Positions 50,390 to 61,499 of a DNA stretch of 64,000 nucleotides are shown here, in pieces; position 1 is the stretch's first letter, and each line of letters begins with the position of its first letter. The stretch is from Druceiella hillmani. Its lineage: Eukaryota; Arthropoda; Insecta; Lepidoptera; Hepialidae. A model generated the notes under the pieces. The model made no database searches. It had not been told where the DNA came from and saw only the letters and a list, made by a program, of their open reading frames with translations. The DNA lies in contig JAYKKI010000133.1 in NCBI GenBank assembly GCA_039881145.1, positions 2,188,501 to 2,252,500 on the forward strand, given 5' to 3'. The translations under genes were made by a program, and so were the position numbers.

Positions 50390-50925
50390 AAGTATATCTT
50401 ATATCCATTTAAATTGCAATTGCCCTGTCACTAACATACTAACACTTTAACTAATAAAAATCTAATAACTTAAGTAGCTACCGCTGAAACGATAATCTGA
50501 TGAAATTAAAATTATTTTGGAAAATGTTTCATATGGAACTACGAACGTGAAATAAAAATAAAGGAACATGAAAGAAAAATATTTATACCAAAAATGAAAA
50601 AAACTAACTGTAATTAACACTACAACTGGTAAATTCTGAAGGGTATTATTTATTAACAAGTTTCTCATACGTTCCATGATAGCAAATATCACGGGACTGC
50701 CATATAGCGTGGATATGGAAGACAACATTTAATATTGTGTTCCCACATATTTCCATATGAGGTAAGAGGGTTTACTTTTAATGTAATTAAACTAAAACAA
50801 CTTTCGTTAAATTTGAATTTAGTTAAACTACATGCCGAAAATTTTAATAAGATTGTGAGTTGAGTGCTGGAGCTGTACGTTATGCTCGATCGAAGTTAGG
50901 GTGAGGGTTGAGCAATATGTCATTT

Positions 50926-51035
<110 letters not shown>

Positions 51036-51369
51036 TTTAATTGATTTTGAGGTATAGATTTCTTATATTTATTAGTAGTAATAATATCTATATATTCATA
51101 TATAATTAAAAAGGCTGTGAAAAGATGTAATTTCGTAAGCTCACAAAGCAATTTCACCAAAATTTATTTAATATTTTCAACATTATTTTATTAATTGTGT
51201 CAAGCTGAGTAGTGGTTTTCGATGATTTAGAATGGCGATAGAGTGAAATTTCTAAGTTTAAGGTAAATGAAAAACTGTTGTTAAAGAAAATATGAACTAT
51301 GCGAAAAATATAAAAAAACTTAAAACTAGAGGAGAGGTTTACTTTCGTCCTTCCTTTTATATACACATG

Positions 51370-51386
51370 CACACACACACATATGA

Positions 51387-51417
<31 letters not shown>

Positions 51418-51426
51418 TGTGTATAT
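51370..51426. repeat. Compound (CA)n/(TA)n microsatellite
   Basis: CACACACACACAT followed by TA repeats with CA and TG edges. Confidence 0.95.
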
Positions 51427-53836
51427 TACATATTACATTAGAAACTCAATATTAATAATGATTTCAAATAAATAAAGTAAATTCACATCAAGCAAGGTAC
51501 AGTTCTTCACATGCGAGCCTTTCTCGCACTTGGTTGATTGTTTATTAATTTTGTCTAAAGTAGAAACCCAAACTTTACATGATTGCTCGGGTATATAAGC
51601 CATTGAATAACCTGAAAAGCTAGGAAGATACGTTAAAGTATTCTTTGAAAACCGCATTTTTTTAAATTCGTAGACAACAATGTTTGCACATGGGAAGCAG
51701 ATTGTTACATACGGAGAGCCAGATCAGTTTTGAGTAATAAGGAATTACATATAAATATTAGATTTAAATTTCACAAATTATTTCCATACTTCTTTTCTAA
51801 CTATACCGTAACTTGTTTTTCCCACTTCCTATGATTTCTGTGATTTCAGATTTGACCTTTTGCATCTTCATTCTGACGTGTGCTTTTAGTTAGATAATTT
51901 AAATTTGAATGGCTCAAAAGTGATAATTATTAATCCTGCGAGTCCACAAAATCTGTCTATTTTCTTCTAATAGCATATATTCTGATCGTATGAAAATCAC
52001 ATTAATGGCATATTATTAGTAAAAGTTACATTCATGAGAAAATTAAAAAAATAAAGTACGAACTGTTATCTGGTATTTAAGTTATTGGAAGACTCTACGG
52101 AAAATTACAACATTATTGGAAGACTCTACGGAAGAGACACGCTAACGGAAGATTTTTAATCTGGGCAGAATTTTGACTAAAATGGACAACGCACGATACA
52201 TTTGTCCTCATTTCACACCGAAGATTCAGCACTAGTAGATCAAAGAATCGCTATTAGATATTTACTTGAGTTTACAGGTTTGTCATATATTTATAAATAA
52301 GAAAGCCATGCTAGCGAAATGCATATAAAAAAATTTGAGTGCCAAAATTATTAATGTAAAATCATAAGAAGAGGCCACTCAGCATTTCAAAGTTTGGTCT
52401 AGAAACATATCAAGATAAAACGGGAAATAACAGTTACCACCTGGTTACAACCTGGCGACAGCGTTCTAATCTAATTCTGAGATGAAACAGTAATCGATGG
52501 CTTGTATCACCTTTGTAGTCTTAAAAATTTACGAGCTAGACAAGAAAGTTGCGATGTCTATTTTTGAAGACGTATACAACATAAACATGTTTCATGATTT
52601 TCTACTTAGAAAATGCAACCTACGTTGTTACTTTACACTGCACCGAATTAAGGAGTTGTTCACGAAGAAAACGCGAGAATGGTTAAAGGGAACTTCTTTT
52701 CCATCTTTTTCATCAGGATGTGATATGATGGCTATTATTCGTCTACCTAATCAAACTTTTTATTCAGAACTAATACCAGCGACTAATCCCTTCATTTTGT
52801 TCTTCAACTAATTTTAGATATCCAGGGAACAATTTGAAGACGGCAGGTTAGTGATAGTTGCGTAATTAGTTTTCTGGATAAATAAAAAAAAAGGTTTAAG
52901 TTAAAGTTATCCAAGCCTTAAAAAAATTAATTGAAGCTGTGTTCCGTTTTATAAGGATACTATGCAGAAAAATATATATTCACTGCGCTCTTAATATATT
53001 TCCAATAAATAATCAAGTGCTAGTGCCTTAATGACATCTTTTTTCAATAGACTGATAAAACAAATTTATTAATTACTCCGTTGTTTTAAGAGGAAATTTA
53101 ATAGGATTTAAATTAAAAAGAAATAAGTTGGTAGAATAAATATTTATGTTTCGTTTTTGGAAAAAGAAACATTAATTAACGAAAGTAATACTTACATTTT
53201 TACTTGAAGAATACGGTTACGTATAAACAAATTGTAAGGAAATGATATTTTTTTAATTTCAAATACTTTAAAATTAGTGATTGTTATAGCGTACAGAAAG
53301 ATAATAGAAAGCAGAAAACTCTTTTTTTTATAATTTTGCCTTTCTGTCTGTGTGTTAATTATTTCAATCACGAGAAATCTACCACACGCATTTTACGCTG
53401 ACATTTGAGGCTGGCTTATATATAAAATACTTTTTACCTGGATATTACCGATACAAAAAATACACTGAATTGGTAAATGTTACAATATTAGTGCAGCCAA
53501 CGCAATTTATTAGCATTTTTACTAAATGTTGTGCTCATAGATATGCATTCATATGGTACAGCAAAAGTCATCTAGTAGTGTTTTTAGTAAACATTTACTC
53601 AAAGTTGTGAGAGAAAAAAAAACAGTTAAAAAATTCCTTAAAACTTATATAAAATTTGAAGTGAACCAAGTCACCTTGGTAAATGATAAAAAAATCATAC
53701 CCAGACATCTCATAAAACTTTTAATATTTCAAATTCAACCTTTCTCGTCATATTTCTTTTTGAATTTACTTAGAGTGTAAAGAGTGACCGATGCAAGACG
53801 ACATGAACCGGTAAAAAAATTTAAAAGATGAAAAAG

Positions 53837-53875
<39 letters not shown>

Positions 53876-54330
53876 CACGCATATATAAGTTAGGTATGGG
53901 TTAGTATTTTTTGGAACAAAATTTAATGTATTTTGTAACTTTTTTAAATTCAAAATATATTTAAAGATTTAGTGTCAGGAACAGAATTATCATGAAAAAA
54001 TTTAAGAAAATCGTTGAATGATAATATATTTTTGGGTTTGCAAAATAATTTTCATATAGCTCAACAATCATAAACCAATAGGGCATACACCGTGATGTTT
54101 TGATGATATCACGTCACGATATTTACTTAAGTTACTGTTGAAATATCTCAGAACAAAGTGAGATAGAAAAGGAATTTATTGATGACCATCACCTTATTTA
54201 GTATTAAGGAATACAGAATCTAATCAGACTCACGAATAAATCACAAGTCAAGGAACTATATACCATAACCATAAGTGTTTTTCTTTTCATTAAGAACAGG
54301 CTTTTACATAACACGAAATTTCAGACAATA
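51427..54330. other. AT-rich non-coding stretch with a small duplication
   Basis: A 21-bp direct duplication (ATTGGAAGACTCTACGG core) lies at 52082-52102 and 52113-52133. A 104-codon open frame at 52497-52811 is the longest not tied to a transposon, but shows no domain. A TA array occurs at 53840-53869. Nothing else is recognised. Confidence 0.5.
53840..53869. repeat. (TA)n microsatellite
   Basis: About 30 bp, followed by CACATACACGC. Confidence 0.95.
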
Positions 54331-54570
54331 TATGATCATTAAGTTGAACCGATCCATCGACGGTGTCGAGTCTGTATTGAGGCAGGTCCCAGGATACGGG
54401 ATGACACATTTATCGTGCTGTGCCACCAGCTTTGAGCTTTCAGTGTGAAGTCACGCTTGCCGCACGAGCTCATTGGAAATTAAAGCTAAATCAAATATAT
54501 GAGTACCTCCGTATTGTTGAGTTGCGGCTGTCAAACCAATTGTTACTGTTGACGGGAGTGTTATTAAATG
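54331..54570. other. GC-richer patch of unknown nature
   Basis: 54346-54480 (CGATCCATCGACGGTGTCGAG, GGCAGGTCCCAGGATACGGG, TTGCCGCACGAGCTC) is markedly richer in G+C than the flanks. No open frame, repeat partner or RNA fold was recognised. It may be an old transposon scrap or a conserved non-coding element. Confidence 0.3.
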
Positions 54571-55080
54571 TTACCGTTAAATCTAGTGTTTGCTGAAGTA
54601 TTGGTGGTTTTGATGCATTTACTTACACAATTATTTTATATAGATTTTGGTGTTTGTACCCAATAAATACCCAAGAACCGCCGTAATGAGCTACAAATAA
54701 TTTGGACATGAATGATATCAAATAGAAACTTCTTTGTAGAAAATATAGGTTGTATTTATATTGGTTTATTGGTATGTTAACAAATTAAGTATAAAAAAAT
54801 GTAATGATGTAAGGATTATTTCAATACTTTTTGGTCTTTATTTTGTGCAAGTTCTATTATTGATATATTATGGTGCTCGTATTCTGATATGGTATTTTTT
54901 TGTTCTTTACTATATAACGTACTAATTTAAAATGATGTAATGGGGTGTGTTATTAAACCTGTAAATTAAATATTAGGTAAGTATTATTTTGAATATAATT
55001 TTCCCTGACTCATTTTTAACTTTCATTGCAATGCAGTGTAGCATGCTACACTAGAAACGTAGTAGCAGTACAGACTAACA

Positions 55081-55083
<3 letters not shown>
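54571..55083. other. AT-rich non-coding stretch, nothing recognised
   Basis: No supported feature. Confidence 0.5.
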
Positions 55084-55130
<47 letters not shown>

Positions 55131-55140
55131 TATTTATATG
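55084..55140. repeat. (TA)n microsatellite
   Basis: About 55 bp with one C and one TT interruption. Confidence 0.97.
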
Positions 55141-55376
55141 TTTGAATATTGTATATTATATACATACTCTTTGCAGTTTGAATATTGTTAACCTGGTTGA
55201 AAAAAACTAGAATATTCCCAAACATGAAAATGTAATTCAATATGAAATTTAACCCAATTCACAAACACAGCAATAAGTTTAGTTGTTTACCCCCTAAAAC
55301 ACAAATATCGTATTACAATTTATACCATCAGTACTATGAAATACTTGTAACAATGGTTACTTAACGGTCCACGTAG

Positions 55377-55396
55377 ATTCGTAGATATCTACGAAT
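55377..55396. repeat. 20-bp perfect palindrome
   Basis: ATTCGTAGATATCTACGAAT is fully self-complementary. A second 12-bp palindrome, AGCTACGTAGCT, follows at about 55405-55416. The surrounding TACG-rich stretch (55370-55440) weakly resembles 63775-63850. Confidence 0.85.
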
Positions 55397-55439
55397 TTCG
55401 AAAAAGCTACGTAGCTACGCAAAATGTAGTAAAGATTAT

Positions 55440-58400
55440 CGAAGGGCGCCTGGTTGCTCACGAGATTCCCATAAAATACAACGAACAATGCCAGTTCGTT
55501 GAGTAGGTTTACGTAAAGGTAGTAGATAATTCTTTGCAACGTGAAATTCTAGAATCTTAGTTAATTTTGTATTAACATTTGTTGTTTATATTATTTTTAC
55601 AAATTCAGTTCAAATTTCGAAAATTCTACGCCATTTGTTTCACTATTCATTTGCTAATATAAAAATAAAAAAGAATTTAAATTTGTTGCATAAATGTACT
55701 AAAATCAAACTTATTCATTCCAAGTCTCATAAGTTAATTTTATGGTTATTTTTTTAATGAAGTATATAAGGAATATTAAATAGACTTATTGTGGATGTTG
55801 TATTATTTATTCATTTATGTATTCCTGCACTGTGCAATGCATTTGTAAAATCCAGAAATCTCTATGTCATACAAACTTTCTGGTTAATATTCCACAATAC
55901 ATCACTCATGATTGTAAAGAAAATATTCTTTGTTTTACATGAAGCTTTATGTTAATTTATATTTCAATTAAAGGACATTTTCTATTAAGTTTCATCATCC
56001 AGCATTCGATATAATTTATTCGCTGTTTCTGTTCAAGGTTAAGAAGGTTAAATAATACTATGAATTCAATATATTAGTTTTTATTTCTTACTAGCATAAT
56101 ATATGTATAATCTAATAGTCCCCTATTTAATTATTGCGGCTTATCTTTTTACACGACTGCCAAAAATGAGTCTTATGTATTTAGGATCCATATGTGTAAC
56201 TATGTGAATGTTCTTATTCCCCCATAATGGCACAACGGTTCAACCAGTTTTGATGAAAGTTTTATCATTAAAATTGGTAAATTATACTTAACAATATTGC
56301 CTATATATCGTTAATATAAAATAAAAATTACGTCTGTAGTAATTAAATTTGTAAAATGAAAATGGTACTTGTAGCAAAATCAGTTAAGTGGGGATTCTTC
56401 ATGAAGAAATTGTTTAAAAGATTCCATAAATTGTAATAACGCATATATTTACGGAAGAGAGAAATGATGAATAATGATTAAGTGGATAATATATGGCCTG
56501 TTTACAATTGCCTGTTGGGCGTTTATGACTTCAGTTTAGCAATTATTATAATAATAAAAATGAATGATAAACATTCGTCAGTAAATACCTATACTCAGTC
56601 GACCGGTCGCGCATAAGTTCTCATGGGAATGGGCAGCAATATCTCGCGTATGCAGGAAGATGTTAAGGTGCATCGGTAAATGAGTAATCCCTAACGATAC
56701 ATACAGGAGGGTACATACTGTTTTAAGTATACTTCTCTAACATTCTTTTTTCATTTCACGATTGCGGATTCAAACCCTAATTATTATAATGATAGTTAAA
56801 GGAATTCTCCTTTTACGTTAGAAATTTCTTATAGTTGATTTTATAAAATATCTATTTAATAAGAAAAATATATTTATTTAGGCTTTATTTTAACAAGTTT
56901 CTTTTTTGTTTTGATGATTTTGAATAGTCGATTGCTTAAAATTGTTATTATTTTAGACATAGCTGTAATACGTTGGCTTTGGTTTTACGTCAATTAAATT
57001 TTTGTATTGCTTGTGTAAATTTAGATTGTTCATTTTATTTGTAAATGGAAGACACGTGTTAAAAAATTTACACATGGTCGTATTAAAGAAAACCAAATAT
57101 GAATTCCGCGATTAAAATTACTTTAGGAATTGCACTGTTTAAAAGTCTATAGATTTTTTTTACATATTTGCAACACTGTGCATCCCTTATTTAATTTTTA
57201 TATGGTTTTATATAGGAAACTAAGGAGGCAAAAACAAGGAGAACCAAAGGAGGTATGATGTTAAGAAAACAAATAATAGACTAATCCTTTAACATATCGT
57301 TTTTAATACATCGAAATTTACGACCATTTACTAAAATTTATATCCCGGTTGGGAGGTCTATTTGATTGCAGATAATCCAAATTCTTCAAAATGACATATC
57401 GCGGTAGTTGCAGGCTTACCGTAGAATAATATGGATTCAAATTTAATACAGTTTGCGATTGTTATGAAAATTTGTTTAAAAAATATTATCCCAGCGATAT
57501 ATGATAATAAAGAAAAGAAAAGTATAGAATAGTTGGGTTGTCTCCTTTAAAAGTTCTATATAATTTTTTTGATTTATAATATTTTTAGTAAATTATTGAA
57601 ACACGTTTTAAATTTATTGACAAAACGGTTTCTGTGAAAATTTTAAGGAAATTTTTTACCAACATTTTTAGGACGTATTCTAATCAAAATTTTAAAACTA
57701 AAAGTTTTGTAATACTTATTAGTCGCAATTTTGCATGTACATGATTTACCTACTCCAAGTTTATTCATTTTTTTGCAATTGTATATGGAAAAAAAAATAT
57801 GCACAAAATAGGAATAAAATGACAAATAATAATTATTATTACTAGAAACGAGCAAATACTAAAAAACTATTTATACATACCTTAAACCAATTACACACTG
57901 GCGTAATCGCACATGGATGGTAGAGAGTTTGTTATCACCAGATTATTATTTTAATCAATATGTTTGTAAGCTATTTAGCAACATCTAGCGCCATTTATTT
58001 TTAAACGAGTTTTAAATAATAGGAAATAATTTTCAAAAGTTTACCGCAGTTTTTTTAAATGCTAATGAATAAGTCTTACTTTTTTACTCAACTGACGCTG
58101 TCATCAAACTAATTTTATAGCAAACCCGCGGGTATGTCTTTATTATCGATTGTAGCGCCAGCCTTAAGTTTTGGTGATGGAAGTAATTGTAACTCGAGAA
58201 AATTTGCAAATGACCTACATTTAATAAAGCTTTTTTAAAAGAGGAAATAGGTCTCAATTTAATTTTGTTTAATGTTTAGATATTTTCCTTTCAAAAATGA
58301 CATCTGCCTGTCATCTGTCGGTATGAAAGCATGTGCGGTTAGAGATATGCTACAGGTTGTCATTATTGACCGATTTTACAGATGTTTTCTTTGTTAACAG

Positions 58401-61214
58401 GAGAGAAGAAAATCCTAACCGAAATTTATTCATTTTCACAATGATTTATCAAGTATCTCAATTTTTTAAAACAATTTTTCACAAAATCTCCTTTTTTCTT
58501 ACTCATTCTCTTGGCCTCCGTTTTATGCTTCTTTCTCTTTTCCTTCCTTTCTTTTTATTTTTAACCATTGCATTATTACTCAAAAAAGATACGACGTCAG
58601 TTTCTTTTGAATGCTTGCTCTTGTTGGAATAAAAAAATATAGTATGACTATATCGGATAGATAGCGTAGTTCTTATAAGACTGTTGTTATGAAACTGTGG
58701 CGTTGTTATTTCATAAATTGCCAAATAATATACCTTTTAAAAGTCTTTTATCACACTCACACATACGCATAGAGGTATATGGTAACTAAACAAATTCTAA
58801 TATCTCGATAATTGGATCTGTTTTCTGTCTCCTGTGTTTTAAGGGTTCCATCGTGAGTTGTTGGTAATACTTAGTTTAATTATAAATTTATGGTACTTCT
58901 AATTATTTTATGTGGTTGACTTTTTTTATTAGCTTTTAAATTATTTGCTATTATAATATATATTTTCAATGCAAATGTGATTTTTTATCAATCAATGCTT
59001 TTATCTGTAGGATAAAGCAGTGTTTGAAAATTAATAACATTTTCTATTTGTCAGTATTTTTAAATGTTTGATGACCTGTGATTTACAAATTAAAATAATT
59101 GACATTTATTTATTTTTTTTATTTGTTTTTTGGATACAAATTACTAGTGAATGGGTAACCTTGAGTGTGTGCCGATAATGTAGGATTAAGTCTAGTCAAT
59201 AACAAAGTTCACGTAGTTTTAAAGCAACACCTGTCAATAATTGATCGAAACTGAGTACTTTCTCCTTCGTTCCGTATAATGTAAATAGGAAATATTTTCT
59301 TCCCGGCAAACTATCACTTTTAGAAAAACTTGAAATAAGAATAATTCATCAGAATGATGAGACTTATGTTTTATAAAAACAATTTCTATGTCCGCCATGT
59401 TGCAATTCCTTTCCACTGTGCCCCGTCGCTATCGCTTAACATAAACCATGCAAATGGTATTTACGTTTTGTTTATATTGAAATGATATTTAATTATGATA
59501 AAATTTCATTTCCGTATAAAATTATTTGTTATTCTTGGCATAATTATTTATTTCACCATTATAAAATATTAATGACAACAAGCACTGACTGGGTTTTCAT
59601 TTAATGTCGAACGGTCAAATCCATATGCTATTACAAATTCAAAAGGAAAAGTATCACAATGGAATAGGCTCTACCAGCTTTATAGGGCATACTTGACATG
59701 TAGGATCAACACATGACATGTAGGATCTTTAAAATATTCGAAGACAATACTTAAGTGAACTTCAAATATAACTCTGTATTTTAAAATATACATTTATCTT
59801 ATCTATGAAAGGTACCCCAGTCAATATGTTATATATTTACACAAAGAGGAATAATATTATTAAAATATGTACCCTGTTTTTAGGTCTGAGAGACACAATA
59901 GGCAACAAATTAATTTTTATGAAAATTTAGCATTTATAATTATTTTGATAGAAACCTTCGTAGAGTGAGTTCAACTCCTATTTTGCAAGTGTTTTTTTAA
60001 TAGCACAAAATAGTTTTTAACAGTTTGTATTCATACACATTAATACCCTGGAATGCTCAGGTGTTCAGTAATTCCAATATGCGCCATATACGTCTACTTA
60101 TTAGTTTTTTTGTTTATTAGAACAAAATCAACTTGGATTACCACACACCAACACCATTGGATAATATTTTTCGTCCTCACCTTTTCCTACATAAAAATTG
60201 AGATATTTATCTTAAGCGTATATTTGCAAAATATCATCTACGTCGATCTAAAACTGGATGACTGGTCTAAACGTGATGGACATACGGATAAGTACACAGT
60301 CATAACGAAATTGTAAGATATTCCATGTTTCATAATGCAGAAATTGAGGGTTGACAGTTATTTTAATATAAAATGTCCTATTTGATAGATTTATTGCTCT
60401 GCTTTTATCAGTTTCATACTTAAAATTGCTTGAATTGATATTTATTTAAGTCGTTTTTACTCAGGAAATAATTGTATCTAAATGTAGAAGAATATAGTCC
60501 TTCCTATATATAGTCCTTCATTAAATACACTTATATGGGTTTGTTATTTAAATTTAAAATACTTTTAGTCAATCCCAGGCGATGTTATTTTAATTCAAAC
60601 CATCTTAAGAAGCATATAAAATTTCTTCCTATTTTAGAATAGTGTTGGATCTATGATATTATAAAGCATTAGAAATAATAAGTCAGGATATAACCTCGAG
60701 CCCTCTTATTATCTAATGTGATTTAATTAGTGAAAGAATTTGCGAGATGAAGATGAATCGTTCTTTATATTATCCTGAAAATTTCATTTGATACGACCTT
60801 GATCTGACAACGAGGGTAATACATGGAACTTTATGATAATTTTTTGTCTACCATAAGGGTGTCGTCAACGAGCAACACCTACATTTGCCAAAAATAAACA
60901 TTCCATTGCGTGCAAATAATGAGGTAGTTTGGCAGGCACTCTGCCCAAAGTGTTATGTGACCAAAAATATATATTATGAACTTATCACAGGTCACACAAA
61001 GTGACCTTGACTGTAGTATTTATTATATAACTGTTTATCTGCCAAGTATACTAATAAATTTTAATACATAAAGCAGGAATATATACCCATTTTACGTAGT
61101 ATATGTAAATTAAATATATTTATAAAATACTATACACCACAGTCATGGAAATGTTACGCTCGGTGGGTTTGTAACGAAAAAGGATAAGATAAAAACAAAT
61201 ATATTATGAGGAAC
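55440..61214. other. AT-rich non-coding stretch, nothing recognised
   Basis: About 5.8 kb without a supported gene, RNA or strong repeat. A mildly GC-richer patch at 56600-56720 (GTCGACCGGTCGCGCAT) is unexplained. Open frames at 58333-58632 and 60053-60316 are hydrophobic, composition-driven and lack domains. Confidence 0.5.
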
Positions 61215-61490
61215 CTATAAAGTTGCAAATATCGAGAATAAATTTTGCGAAAACTATCTGAGACCTTACGGTCATGTTATGAAGAGAAACGAAAACTATG
61301 TGATAAAAGCCGTAATAAAAATTGCCGATGGAAAAGACGTCGGTGCCGATCCCTACCACCTAAAGACAAATTAACAAAAAAACTTGGAAATAATAGATTC
61401 TAATACTGAAACAATACGAAATCGAGTCTTGTGGCGTAAACGTATAAAGATGGCTGACCAAAAGTGTTATGGGACAAATAGGGCCTGAAA
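61215..61490 (+). pseudogene. C-terminal fragment of an RTE-like retrotransposon polyprotein
   Basis: Plus-strand scraps read ENKFCENYLRPYGHVMKRNE and NYVIKAVIK. After a frame change they read WKRRRCRSLPPKD (the degraded basic GxxRRGRPPKRW-type segment), and after another change TIRNRVLWRKRIKMADQKC and YGTN. This order (YGHVMRR, basic Pro-rich block, RVLWRKR.K.ADP) is the extreme C-terminus of insect endonuclease/reverse-transcriptase proteins. It is a different subfamily from the 19-kb fragment, whose tail reads TADREEW. Everything upstream is missing, consistent with 5' truncation, and the 3' end lies near 61500. Confidence 0.75.
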
Positions 61491-61499
61491 GAAGAGAAG

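Larger units (their letters stand above)
48900..50440 (+). mobile_element. 1.5-kb dispersed repeat, copy B (Helentron/HINE-like architecture)
   Basis: Begins CCCGACTTCAAAAAAGGCGG (48903-48922), better preserved than copy A, then GAGGTTCTCAATTC, TTACCGAGTGGATCC, TTTGAAAGGGGGTA and GTGGTCCTATAT. It continues with a tandem array (about 49060-49830), a GC-poor link with a small hairpin (49977-50006), and the fold-back terminus (50035-50389) ending TTTTTTGAAGTCGGTTTTTTT and a tail matching copy A (ATTGCAATTGCCCTGTCACT). The outer CCGACTTC and GAAGTCGG make short terminal inverted repeats. No protein is encoded. Confidence 0.65.

Noticed and set aside
52497..52811. 104-codon plus-strand open frame, longest outside a transposon
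   Set aside because: No domain or family recognised, no repeat or splice support; could be checked by blastp and RNA-seq but cannot be claimed as a gene.
58333..58632. 99-codon hydrophobic frame
   Set aside because: Phe/Leu/Ser-rich translation of a T-rich run; the overlapping minus-strand frame is equally open.
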